Below are positions 21,735-34,509 of a stretch of DNA of 64,000 nt, piece by piece. Each line of letters starts with the position of its first letter. Within the stretch, counting starts at the first letter, position 1. The stretch comes from Brevipalpus yothersi (lineage: Eukaryota; Arthropoda; Arachnida; Trombidiformes; Tenuipalpidae). The translations under genes were made by a program, and so were the position numbers. The stretch spans positions 62,001 through 126,000 of the forward strand of contig QZCP01000123.1 of assembly GCA_003956705.1 (NCBI GenBank). The letters run 5' to 3'. The notes under the pieces were generated by a model. It made no database searches, had not been told where the DNA came from, and saw nothing but the letters and a program-made list of their open reading frames with translations.

Positions 21735-22580
21735 TTCTTGGAATTGTTGCCAATATTTATGAATGCAATTATCTTAGAGGGGCCAAAGGAAAATCAGTAC
21801 AGCTAATATTCCAGGATAAAGAATACAATTAAAATGGGTAACATAGGGTACCACGGTTTCGAATCCTCACTCAAATCTTTTCAATATTCAATATTTTCTC
21901 GATGATAATAATTCTGAATCTCCATCAGTTTTCTCACGTGTCATATTTTTCTCCGTGCAAAACTATTTTCTCTGATCTTCCAACCGACTCACTATCCAAT
22001 ACCATCGATCAACCTAATTGTTGACGTGATTTTCTCTGATTGAACACTCGCTTTCGATCAAACAAAAATCACATATTTTTTTCGAAACTCACTCTCTTAA
22101 AACAAGACAAAATAACACTTCATTTCTCCTTGTGAACAATTTCACTTGGCAAATTTTTGATTCTGCACAATAAACAAAGAGCCAAAGGGTCCAGAAAATT
22201 TCGTCTCCTCTTAATTAATCGAAAACTTGACAAGATACTTCCAAATTCTGAACACAGACTCCAACATCGCGATCGATCGCGAAATACAGGCATGAACAGA
22301 TGCTGACATCTTTTCTCATCTTGAATCGGCTTGTGTTTGCCTGTGAGCAACCAGCTGAGATTAGTGTGAATTCATTTTCAAGTTTGGGTTTACCGGAATA
22401 AAACTCCCTTCTTTTCTGATTTCTGATCTTAAATTGACTTTTCAATTTTCTCAATTATTTTCGAGTGATTATCTATTGCCTTCATCATTTGTGTCCACTT
22501 CATCGTTGCCTTTGAATTTGATTTCATTTTGGCCTCAGGTCTACATTGACCTGTCCTATCATCTTCCACCTTTTTCAATC
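21735..22580. other. Intergenic stretch between PDCD6 and APH-1
   Basis: No gene recognised; AT-rich, with only short ORFs. The last 100 nt presumably include the APH-1 5' UTR. Confidence 0.5.
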
Positions 22581-23891
22581 ATGACGTTCATGGAATTCAC
22601 AGGATGTGCGTTAATCGCTTTCGGTCCAGCCTTAACCATGTTCTCAATGTCTATAGCTCACAATCCAATATTTATCATCATAATGATCTCAGCGTAAGTT
22701 AATTCAAATATGGAAGCAAAATCAACGAAACTCATTTGTTTATCTTTTCTCACAAAATTAGGGCCTTTTTCTGGCTTTTATCACTATTGTTTTCATCACT
22801 CTTGTGGACTATTGCCAATCCATTGAAAGAAACTCTCATCTTTGGTGTGGTCTTTTCAGTCCTTTTTCAAGAATTATTCAGATATCTATTTTACCGGTTA
22901 CTTAAGTAAGTTTTATCCGAAATTTATGCTCAGCAATTGATTGTCTCGTAGATGTTATACTTGGTACCACAAGGATCATCTCATTCAATACATATGGGAA
23001 TATTACTATCGGAAATCAAGATAAAAACAATGAAATAATTCATATTACTTTTGTTTTCCATTCTAGGAAAGCCGAAATGGGCCTCAAAAAAGTTTCCGAG
23101 GTCGGATCTGGGCATAGTGAATACTCAACACAATGGAGCTCACTATCATATGGTTAGTTTGATTTGTGGCAAGCCTGTCATGATGAATGGTAACTCTATC
23201 TCTTTCATCTGTAGTTTCTGGATTTGGCTTTGGCATCATGAGTGGTGTATTCTCTATGATCAATGTCCTGGCAGATTCAACTGGACCTGGGACTGTTGGC
23301 CTCTTTGGTGATTCACGATACTTCTTTATCACATCAGCATTCCACACTCTAGCATTTGTATTGCTACACACATTTTGGGGTATAATTTTCTTCCACTCAC
23401 TCGACTCGAAAAACTATTTCAGATTAATGATAGTTCCTGTGTCACATCTTGCAGTAACATTACTGGTTAGTATTCAGATACTCCTTTTCATTCCACTCCT
23501 GAGCTTGCCTTCAATTCAACGGCTTCTAATTGTGAATGTTTTTTTGCTCTTCCCATCAGACTTTCCTAAATCAATATCAAATCTACGCGGGTTCTCTGAT
23601 ACCATGCTATTCAGTTCTATTCATGGTGGCTTATATAGCTTTACGGTAAGGGAACTGAAGTTCTTGAACAGATTTAAACTAATTCGGTATCATACACTAG
23701 GATCAGTCAAGAGAATAACAGGACATGCGGAACCGTTTGACTCAAATTCCAGCTCAGTCAATGGAAAACTCTTTCTTACTTACAATTCATTAGAAAGTGT
23801 CAATTTCTCTCCCAAACAACCGTGGCAAATTTTGAATGCTAATAGGCACATATTCAATTTTATTTTCTTTGTGAATACAATCAATACTTGA
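22581..23891 (+). CDS. aph-1: APH-1, gamma-secretase subunit
   Basis: Exons 22581-22693, 22762-22905, 23067-23152, 23215-23465 and 23560-23645 join in frame. APH-1 is the seven-pass scaffold of gamma-secretase (with presenilin, nicastrin and PEN-2), which cleaves Notch and APP. Landmarks: MTFMEFTGCALIAFGPA (human FFGCTFVAFGPA); GFGFGIMSGVFS with the GxxxG packing motif; LADSTGPGTVG; the conserved His in LLHTFWG; and the second His in PVSHLAVTLL. The last exon is uncertain. Without splicing at 23646 the frame stops at once (TAA 23647-23649), after an Arg codon. An acceptor near 23671 would instead add about 70 residues to a stop near 23890. AATAAA at 23907-23912 is the likely poly(A) signal. 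Confidence 0.9.
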
Positions 23892-24074
23892 GTATTGATC
23901 AACTGTAATAAAAATCATAGAAATTTCCACAAGATGACCTCTGAACTTCCCCTTCTGTGAGAGCTCAATGAAGAGCTAGGTCAGATGAGTTTTGGATGAG
24001 TGACTCATGAAGGGATGAAGAGTCTTTGGTGGGCTCAAAAAAGTTTTCAAAAAGGAGTAAAAAAGATGAGAAAC

Positions 24075-27000
24075 CTATACTTGTGTTTGACGATCTCTGA
24101 TCGTTTTGATTTTCATAGGCTTATCTATCTGCTTATATTTATCTCGATTTGTCAAAATTGGTGTCATTGTGGGTGTTGGCATCAACTTGTGAGTTTGTGC
24201 ATATTCTAAACGTGTTCTACTGGATAAAGATAACTCTGAATTGGCTCTTGTTGATGGTGCACTATACTGTGTCCCAATGGCAGTCAGGTCTGGAGAATTG
24301 AAATCTAAAGCTGCATTTCCGACTCGATCTCTGTGATGATAGAATGTAAAAGAATATGAGCGATTACGAAAAGTTAAGAAAATAAAAAGTGCAACTACCT
24401 TTTTGCTTTGCAATAAAGACATGAGCAGAGTGCAGTAACGAAAGTTAAAATGACGAGAATCGATATTATAGCCCATAAAGAGGCACGATACATTCTCAAC
24501 TCTCCCTCAATGGGCTGATAGATTGGAGGCCAAATAGGTTTTGGCAAATTAACCAATCTTGGAATGTAATCATTCCAATACTTTGATTCTCTTTGGCGAT
24601 AATCACGATGCATTATACTCGTGTAGTTGGTTGTGTTTACAGAGAGATACTGGAATGTTTTGAGATCCATCGGTTTCCATACAATATTGTTGAAAACGGC
24701 AACAGGAGTAGGATTTCCATAGCGAGCAAAATCGGCCCACGATTTCATGAAGAAAATGCTCATATTCCTATCAGCTTCCGTCCACTTGGCTTGTTCGAGA
24801 GCATGAATTTTGGGATAGAATCTATGGTCCATAAACGGAGCCCCGCTCACAAGAAAAAACTCCGAATCGTGTGGAACTCCTACGGATGAAGAATTCGATG
24901 TGATGCTTTGTGGACAAGTTCTAATTGTTACTTACCTGTCCAAAGAGGTCTTCTGGGCGTGTTTTTTAGGCCTTCAATTGTATAGTTCAAAACGTACATA
25001 TAAGTTTTGATGTTATTTTGAAGCATCAACTTGGCCATTTTGTCCACACCGGCAACGTACCAAGAGTCAGAATACATCTACAAAAGACAGAAAAAGAGAG
25101 AAAAAAAGTTCAGAGCGATGCAGAGATAGAGAAAGCGAAAAAGTCATTGTTCACTTCACAAGATACGATGAGATAGAGAGTGAGAGGGAAAGTTACATTC
25201 AAAAGCGGTGAGGATGAATGCCAATGAAAATGGAGATGGTCTCATGGACGAACACAATACTACTTACATCTATCAGACCCTGCCTGATTTGAGTTTCGTT
25301 GTTCGGATCGACAGGGGGAAAGTACATGAAGCGGAGAGCCGTTTTAAATGCATCCGGATTCACTGTGGCATTATATATTTTGATGTATTCTTCAATTTTT
25401 CTTTCAAATATATCATCAGTAACTTGATAATCGTTTCGTTTGAGTTCTGGATCATTCATTAGTATACTCGATCCTTCATCGCGAGTGACCCCGGTCATAT
25501 AAGCGTCCAAATGATTATCAGATTGCTTGATACCTCTGCGGAGAATGGTTTCCGGTGTATCCGGTAGGACCTGATTAGAGGGCTCACGAGTGTAACCGTC
25601 AGGCACTGGAGCGAATGGTAGCCAGCCCACCTCTTGTGATGTTTCTGAGATGGGAATATCGTTCGTACTGCGGCTACGCAGACACTCAACCAAGTTACGT
25701 GTTAATGGAGTACTGCAACCAAATGATTTTCCCACCACAATACTCATATTATAAATGGCCAGGGGATCATTTATCGTTGCCCAAGGAGCTACCGCAGAAC
25801 CACTTTGAGCTATAACTCGTTTGATGAAATGACGACTCAACGGTGAAATGGCAAGAATTCCTGCGCTAGCGGCTCCAGCACCAGGACCAAACAGAGTAAT
25901 CAAATTTGGATCTCCACCAAATCTGCGAATATTTGATCGGACCCATCGTATCAATTCAATTTGATCAAGAATTCCATAGTTTCCTGGAGAAGCTCGATCG
26001 GCAGTGGCAAAAAAACCTAAGATCAATAGAGAATGTTAGCAAAATGCAGCGCGAAGTGTGACCATGAGGGGAAAAGATTTAGGAGTTTCTTCTGATTAAT
26101 AGGCGGGAAAAAAATATAGAAAAAAACGCTAAAAAAATTTAACTAACCTAATAATCCAAGACGATAGTTGAAAGTTACAACCACAACATCTTGAGATGCT
26201 GCGAGCATGTGACCTGGGAATTGATTGCCTGAGCCATGAATGAAATTACCATCGTGAATGTATATCATGACAGGACTCATTTTGTCTCTTTCTTGTGAAG
26301 CCTAAAAGAAGAAAAGGGCGTTGATGGAAGAGAGATGAAAGAAAAAAAGATGAGGCAAGGTAAAATCTTATTGTGCACTCGGTATGCTTTGTTGAGATGG
26401 GAAAAACTTATATAAACTCATTACAGCGAGAGCCCCATTATTTATCCAACGGTAGAAGAGGAAATAGAAAAGAAATACCATAGCCGGATGCCCGAGAAAT
26501 TCATGAAAAATAGGAAGGCAATCCTGGTGAGGGAAAAAAACTGGAGAAGCGCTTCATGTGATAGATGCAAGTCAGTGAAAGTGAGTTTTTTTTGTAAACC
26601 AGCTCCGGTAAAATTCATTTCACGACTCATTGGCAAAAGCGAGAAAGTGTCAGGTTTCATTTCAATGACCACAATGGTAAGTCATCAAGTCATCCGAAAA
26701 TCAACTAATTATCGCGCTTGGATGAATGGCGAAAGTGAGCCAGAAGCTCAACCTATGAAATAGAAGCGTACCTGGCTAAAAAAATTTAGCCAAACGATTT
26801 CCTGTACACCAAAATGAGGATCTGAGTGTAGCTCAGGAGCTGGAAGTTGCCTGATCAAACATCCTCCACATAATGAGCTATCGATTTATGCGAAGGGATC
26901 ATGAGCTATTTTCCTATTCAAAATAAATTTATGAGCCCAAAGTAACTTAATGGGTAAAATTGCTGACAAGGTGACAAAATTTTTCACCTATCTTCTGATC

Positions 27001-28356
27001 AAATCAACATTTGGGAATGAAAAATTTTTCGGAAGGAAATAATTTGAATACAATACTGGATAATATTAAGCATCATTTGGAATTATCAAATGGAAGCTCA
27101 ACGATAGAATAACGTAACTAATGCCTTTCCCCAGGGTGCGACTGTGAGTAATAAAAAGAGAATTCTCTCAAAAGATCGTTATGAATCATAAAATTTGATT
27201 CGACAATACGAACCGACAGAAAAGCAACCGATCATTATTATCATCATGAAGATCATCATCTGAATGATGAGGAAGTGTTCAATCGTTAAATTTTTCATCG
27301 GACAAATGCTTGGCGAAATGTGCAAAGTTTACTCATGAGGTAGGTGAGTTCAATGTGTGTGTTCTTAAGGTGAAAGATAAAGAAAAAAATTTGAACTCAC
27401 TCTTGGTGTGTAAACGTTGAGATAGAGGCAATCTTCGTCGAGGTGATAAATTTTATGGATCTGACTTGCATATGAAGCTGGCTGTGGACATGATGGACGG
27501 AAACAATTGGCATCTATTGCACCAACGTGCTGTGGAGTTCGTGGACTCTACGATAAGATAAAGATTGATTGATCAATACTTTTGAAGATATGAGGTTGGA
27601 AAAATTAATCTTTGAACTGAAGAATTCTTTCTTCGAACTCTACGCAAGATAAACAATTATGTGGGAAAGAAAATGTCTCAATGTTTCACCTGAAATCGTA
27701 GACCATTGTCCCATTTAGGTGGTTGAGCGTAGGGAATACCCAGAAAAACAGCAACTTCATGTTGAGTTTTAATTCTTTGATTGTTTTCTGAGCCTGGTCT
27801 CTCCCAGTATTGGAGTAAAGGTGAATCACAAAGATAAGAAAGTTGCCCACGAACTTGACCATAGGTAGTTTCTACCGTAACAAATTGTGGTGGCTGCTTA
27901 TTTTGCAAATATTCATGGCATCGCATATCAGAATGAGGATATCTCTGGTAAAAATTATTGGACTGTGATGCTGGCTTGAGAACATCATACTCTGGATACG
28001 GTGATACACAATCTGTGGTACTCTTTGATTGACTAGATCGACTATTTGGTAGTATTGCTGGTGGAAATTGTTGTGTTGTACTTATTTTGGCGAGAGCTGG
28101 ATGATTAGGAAAGTGAATAGAGAGTGAATATAAAGAAAATTTGACATGGTAAAATCAGAGAAAAAGTGTGTATGTTTGTGTGAGAGAGAAAAATTATCGA
28201 ACTTTCCATTCCTCTGTAATTAGGGAGGGAACTTGTCGATATTGATTCACACACTGTTATACAATACATGGTTCACTTACCTGAGAATAATAACAAAAAT
28301 AACCAAAAACTATCCACCAAGGATGATTTAAATGAAAATGTGACCATAAATAACAT
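24075..28356 (-). CDS. Neuroligin (cholinesterase-like adhesion protein), 8 exons
   Basis: Minus-strand exons 28281-28356, 27690-28096, 27401-27547, 26148-26301, 25268-26016, 24936-25077, 24399-24879 and 24075-24330 total 2412 nt (803 aa). Exon 1 supplies a signal peptide (SFWLFLLLFS). The esterase-like domain has VAVFLGIPYAQPP, EDCLYLNVYTPR, MIYIHDGNFIHGSG and VVVVTFNYRLGLLGFF. The nucleophile elbow reads FGPGAGAAS: the catalytic serine is replaced by glycine, as in neuroligins. A single transmembrane segment (LWAIISILVILTFVTALC) precedes a tail of about 90 residues ending RQTQV, a class I PDZ ligand comparable to TTRV of vertebrate neuroligins. It acts as a postsynaptic adhesion partner of neurexin. 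One intron (26302-27400) is 1.1 kb. The acceptor near 26016 has a one-base uncertainty in my count. Confidence 0.93.
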
Positions 28357-29358
28357 GATAATAGGCGCGATAACTTTTTCACGGCAATATTTAAAGGCTG
28401 TGAACTGATTGTGTTCCACCAAACACAATCAATTTTGATAAGGGGGGCAAAAAAATGGTAGAGAAAGGCAACAAGTGTTTTCTTTTTTTTCTCTCTCAAG
28501 AAGAAAAAAAAAGATTGCTATGGCGTCCAATGGAGATATAGAATTGATGTATATCTCACTCCATAGAAGATAAAAATTTAGCAATAAAATGATATACACT
28601 GAAGAGATGTGTACCAACAAGTGTCCAAAACTTTTTTCCCCAACAACCAAGCCAAGTAACCAACCAAACACCAAACACAGTCACTGGACAACACACATAC
28701 ACACACACACAACCTGTCCGAAGCCAAATCAGGCCTTGCTGGTCACTTAATGAATCACATTAACACACACACACATGTACACATTCCGATGGTCACCGAT
28801 TTATATATTCATTTATGATGGCAGTGATCAGGATTCCATTCAAGAACCAATGTGTCCAAAGTTGTGTGAGAGAAACAAATTCAAACTTTTCCTCTACGCA
28901 AAACCGTTGATGGGTGTGGAAATGATGAGAGAGAGGAAGAGAGAGAGAGAGAGAGAAAGGAAACACAAGGAGATGTAACGTTACATGAAAATTTCTTCTC
29001 TCAAGTGAAAGTACATTATTATTTGATTGAAACCATCGTAATAATCATCAACATAAACACTGTTGACTCAACTACCACAAGAAAGAGAGAGAAAGATTGT
29101 TGTTCTCATACAATGACATCACATTTGCATTGGTTAAGTTGCTCACTCTTGAAGATGTTAGAAGAGGGTTGAAAAAGGTAGAAGAAGATGAATAAGAAGC
29201 GCGCAGTGAACAGAGAATGAGTACAGGTAAGACAGAAAAGGTAGATAGGTTAGAAAAGAGAGTTGCACAAGAAAAAGTGGATCAAAAGAAGAAGTTTTCT
29301 GGTTTCCTCTTCTTTACCTTACCAAGTTAACCGTAGTACCTGGTAAAAATTTTGTGAG

Positions 29359-29390
<32 letters not shown>

Positions 29391-31170
29391 TGAACTCCTT
29401 AAAGATTGTAACTTGAGATACAATTTCGGGTCACATCACTGGGGACAGGTGAGAAAGTTGATTTCTTTCTCTCTCTCTTTTAATCATTTCATCTTCCAAT
29501 TCACTTGGCATTCGCTCTCTTCGGTCGCTACAATTAGCAAGACTGACTGATCTATTTTCAGTATCAACTTTAATATCAGAACTCTGCTCAGTATGTAATC
29601 ATTTTGAGAGCTATACAAGATATGAGCTTTTGTATAACATTATTGGATAAAATTTCCGGAGAAAATACACAATATGCAACATCGAATTGTGTTCATATTT
29701 AATCAAGCGCGATCATCCTCGCTAATCTCTAATAGAATTTATCTCTTTTCCCATTTTTTCCTCTCTCTGCTCTTTCATTGATTCTTCCTCTTTTACTTGT
29801 AAGAAATGTGAGGGAGTTGAGAATTTATTTCATGCAAATCAGTTTCGTAATCAAACTTCCCCTCTGGAACTGGTCTTCAGTCGAAGGACGCAGATAATCA
29901 CCATCTTGATATTCCACAGAGAATTTTTCTGCAAGATTTGCAGTTGGAATGTACAACTATGAGAGTGAAGTTTTGGCGAGCTTTCGAATATTTGCTCACT
30001 TCATCATGGAGAGGCAAAAAATCGAGAAATTCTTGCTAAGATAAAGTTTTTGAATGGAAGAAGAGCATGACTTAACACCATTCTCCTAGTTGGATAACTC
30101 TAACAAATGAAACCTTAAACATAGCGATTTATTTGGAGAATTTACATTCGAAGGTTTTGATTGGCTTATCATTCAATTGTAAAAATACAATAATGCATCA
30201 AAAGGAAAGGAAAACTGGATTCCTTGCATTCCATCTACTTCACCAAACAGACTTTCCTAATTCAGTTATCTCGATGTTGAGGTTTGAATTCAGATGAACA
30301 ATTTATCTCAACGAAACTGAGCGATACTGAACATTGAACTAAATTTCCAACATTAGCCCAATATTGGAATCGGTTTTTCTGGTGCAAAAAGTATTTCCCT
30401 TATCACGTGATACTAGTGTGTCCTGTGTAAGAGAAAAATGAGAGAAATTTCCCATCAAAAAAATGTGATTCAGTAGATTTATTTCACACAGTGTAATCAT
30501 TCTCCATGAGAAAAGATGATGGAATGTTGGAGTAATTAGTGGCTGACAGTTGTCAATTACAACACCTTTTGGCTAGAGCTGAGTGCCTCAGTTGAACTGC
30601 AAGAGAGATTAACTCATACTTGCACGGAGGAGTAAAATGGCTCAAATAAGAAACACAGAATAAAAGTTCAAGAAGTGTAAGAGTTCATGAATAATGTTCT
30701 AGGATAACAATGAATTTAACTTCAATAAGGGATAGACCGGGAAACTGGAATTGTTGGTGAAGGTGATGATTGGAGAGTACCATCAGACCATCGATTCTTG
30801 ATGACTGCCATTCTTCTTCGTGCTTTACTGTTCGAAGATGATGCAGAACTATGTTGCAACCAAGAAAATCACATGAAGGCAGGAAAATGAACACAAATTG
30901 GTTGAGGATTGCGGTAAGAGAAATTTAACTGCTACATTAAGTATTTTGTGGTCACTCACATCCAATCGAATGCAAATGATTGATAAGATGATCCAACACT
31001 GGACATGCAACAACAAAATTTGAAGTTGAATTTGAATATGGGCACTTCAAAGCCATAATTTTTTTGGCATTTCTAGAATAATGAGTAGAGAAGCGAGGGG
31101 GAAAATGATACATCCCAAAATGGCAATAGAGGATAAATAGAGACACATTAGTGAATATGGATACTCTGAG
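28357..31170. other. Stretch between neuroligin 5' end and Regnase 3' end
   Basis: No coding gene recognised. The left part should hold the neuroligin promoter and 5' UTR; the right part (from about 30.7 kb) probably holds the Regnase 3' UTR. GA tracts occur at 28937-28956 and 29362-29386, and a CA tract at about 28690-28712. Confidence 0.5.
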
Positions 31171-34100
31171 CTATTGGCGTTGAGGTGATTCTTGAGGATC
31201 TGTTTCTTGCAATAAAGATAATATGGCGGCACAAATTTTTTTGGCATCAGATTCACCTGGCAACATGGTCATAGCGGCTTTAACTTGTTTCTCAGGAAAA
31301 ATTTGTGACAGATGGAAATAAAGTTTAGATCTTGGATTGTCCGAGAACAGGGTGGGAGATAGCGAGCGATACGCTCGGGCATTCAACGAAGAGGATACTT
31401 GTTGATCTTCAGACGCATTGTCGGCACTTTTCTTCGCAGTCAACGGAGGAAATTTGGGCGAAGCAGATTCATTGGTCAATTTCCAAATACTGTTGAAATT
31501 ATGAGTACTATTGCTACCACCATTGGTAGCAGAGACGAGATTTGACCAGCTTTGAAGTTGGGCCTGTTGTTGCTGGAGAAGATTCGATTGCTGAAAATTT
31601 GGTGAAAGAATGGCTTGATTTTGAAGTTGAGATGGATGAGTAGTCGTATGAGATGAGGTTAATTGATGAGGTTCTGGATTGGTCCATGGTGATTGTGATG
31701 CTTGATAAAGTGAAGCGATAGCTTGATTCATTTCGTGGATAGAGGGATTCAAAGGTAATGAGAGATTTGTTTGATTTGTGCTAAGACGAGAGTCAGAATT
31801 GGCGTTTATCAAGCTCTGTCGAAATGCCATCTGCCAGTTTGAGGTGTTCGAGTCCGGAGCACTTGCTATCCGGGTAACATTGGAATGATTGTAAGTATTC
31901 AAATTGGGATATGGTCTATAATTGTGCTGCATCCCACCGTTACATAGGTAACCGCCATTGGTTGTGATGTTTTTCTTGCCCATACCAATTGTTCCGATAT
32001 TCGCATTGTTTGTATGATCATTGACAAGTCCAATATCATTCATGGATCCTCCGACAGAGTTGTTCTTAAGGTTTCCGTTTGTCGAGTGAGAAGGTAGACC
32101 ACCATCACTTCGTATACGCATCACTTGACGATGACCACTGTTCATTGGGGCTTTCTTTTCTGGTGTGCGATTCTTGTAGGTAGATTTGTTGTCATCATAT
32201 CCTGACATTTTCAACAGTCTAGCATCGAAACTTGGATTGATCGTCAATTGGCGAGCTAATTTACGATGGAAATTATTTGTCGTATCATTGATACCATCTT
32301 TAGAAAAGTTGTTGGAATCATTTGACCTATTCCAATTGGCTTCAGCTTTACCATTAGATGCTCCAAAGACTTTTCTAGTGCCCAGAGGAAGACTTGCGGA
32401 GTGTGAAGTTACTTGAAGTTTTGCTCGCTGTAATGGCTGCTTTTTGGATGAAATTGTCGACGACTTATTTGTATCGCACATATTGGCGTTGAGAGGCAGA
32501 CTGGAAGTTTGGGCAGCTTTGACTTTCTCATGAGAATCGACAGAAAGGCCCGCATTACGTGCCTTAACTTCCATGAGCTGACTTTGAGTCTGCTCGATTA
32601 ACCTTTCAGTTATTGTTTTTTGAGGCTGATTACCACGCTCTGGATGATAATATTTACACTTGTTACCATAAGTACATTTTTTTCCATAAGGACAATGCGG
32701 TGGGGAAGAATCTTTTTTACGAAGAAATACATCAAGTGATGGTCCATGGCGACCCAATGGATCATCAGGTGGCATAAATCGTTCATTAACGAAAGAATAC
32801 ATAAGTAAACGTTCCTCAACAACTTTTTTATACTCTGGATTACGATTGATCAGATCACGATAATTGTCATTGCTAACCACAATGCCATCATTTTGTGATG
32901 CGAGATTCAATATATAAAGATCATCATGACAGATTATACGACGTCCTCCAACTTGTCGAGATGGAGTGAAGACCAGTATTTTTTCAGCTTCCAATTGATT
33001 TAAAATTTCTCGATCTAAAGATGATAAATAATGCGGAACAAGAGTGTGAAAAAAGTGATGACAGTAGAGATGAAAAGGAAGAAGAAGAAGAAATCTGTCG
33101 AGACAGACTGAGAAAACTGATGACGAATCTCTATCTTTTTTTTCAACAATTTCCTATCTCTCCCTCTCCTCACTAACCAACTATCCACAATATCCTCGAT
33201 GTTGTAATAAAAGAGAGAGAGGCAAATTTCAAGTAAATGGAAATCAGATGCTTGAAAGCAGATAGACTCCTGACATTAATTTAGAATCCGATTTGATCAT
33301 GAAAATTTGAACAACTTGATTCTATAGTCGTAAAAAAAGGATCATGAAGAGGATGTGCGTGTGTGTGTGTATGAATACATGTCGATGCAATTCTATCATT
33401 TCGTCTTCTCTCCGTTTTCTGTGTTGCTACATACCTTTGATTGGACATTCAAGACCAGAAGATTCTTTACATCGCATAGGAACGAAAACAGTTATCACTC
33501 TGTGTCCTCTGGCTTTGAACCAGTCAACACAGATCTTTAATCCGCGACATGAGAAAACTTCCTTATTGCCATGGCTATATAAGAGAGTAGAAAAGAGAGA
33601 GAAAAAAAGAGAATGAAAAGAGAGACCAAGAGAGTAAAAAAGAAAGAGAGAGAAGAGAAGAGAGAAGAGAGAAGATTGAGAAAAAAAGCAAGTTTTCAGG
33701 TGTTGCGGTTTGCTAGATCCGGGAGGATAAACCAGAGCCCACTTATAGAGAAGCGTATATATATATATATATAAGATAGCGTATTTCGAGGTCACGGGGC
33801 AATGAATAAACCTCTATGTCATCATCATCAACAACAACACAAAAAAGATTATGAGCACAGTCATTTTTTTCTCTCTGTCTCTGTCTCTCTCTCTCTCTCT
33901 CTCTCTGTCACTTTATTTGATGTTAACAATCTGTCTTAACCATAGAGAAAAAGAGATAGAATTTCGATGGAAAAAAGGATATAAGAAGCGAAAGAGAGCT
34001 GTAAAAGCTTATGACTTGTTAGGCTTAGCTATAGATAAGAATAATCACAGTTCTAACTCGAAATACACATAATGTGTGTGAGTATTGATGATTTTTTGTT

Positions 34101-34509
34101 TCCTTCACTTGATGATGGATTTGATGACTAACCTCATAGCAACATTGCTACCATCGATGACTATTGGCCTTAGATTATCAGATATTGGAGAAGAAGATGA
34201 AGATGAAGAAGAAGGATCATTATCACAGTGGGAACGACGATTGGTAGATGATGATGACAATTCGCAACCATCATGATCGTCTTTTTTTGATGATGAATCG
34301 GTATCCAAATTTGCACTATTAACAGATGGTGATAGAGTTGATTTTGTTGAACTAGTAAGGGATGTTGATCCCAATTTAATCAATTCTTCTAGCAACTCAT
34401 TTTGTCCAGCAGAGGGTCCAACTTTAACCAATGCCATTTGCACTTGTGACTCGGTATAACCGAGTTTGAGACCAAATTCGACACATCCATTGTAGCTTAA
34501 CATAACCAT
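31171..34509 (-). CDS. ZC3H12: Regnase / ZC3H12-family endoribonuclease, 3 exons
   Basis: Minus-strand exons 34133-34509, 33435-33574 and 31171-33014 join in frame to 786 aa. Regnases degrade mRNAs with stem-loops to restrain immune and stress responses. An N-terminal UBA-like region (VEFGLKLGYTESQVQMAL) and a Ser/Asp-rich linker precede the NYN/PIN domain. That domain runs from LRPIVIDGSNVAMSHGNKE (catalytic Asp), through LVFTPSRQVGGRRIICHDD and GIVVSNDNYRD, to FMPPDDPLGRHGPSL. The CCCH finger is CPYGKKCTYGNKCKYYH (C-x5-C-x5-C-x3-H). A long Asn/Gln/Ser-rich region follows, with a conserved-type C-terminal helix bundle (FPEKQVKAAMTMLPGE). The acidic catalytic positions seen in human ZC3H12A are all present. 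The ATG at 34509 fits the UBA start, but additional 5' coding exons cannot be excluded. Confidence 0.94.

Noticed and set aside
33427..33795. 122-codon minus-strand ORF as a gene
   Set aside because: Only its C-terminal 46 codons are real (Regnase exon 2); the rest is the purine-rich intron.
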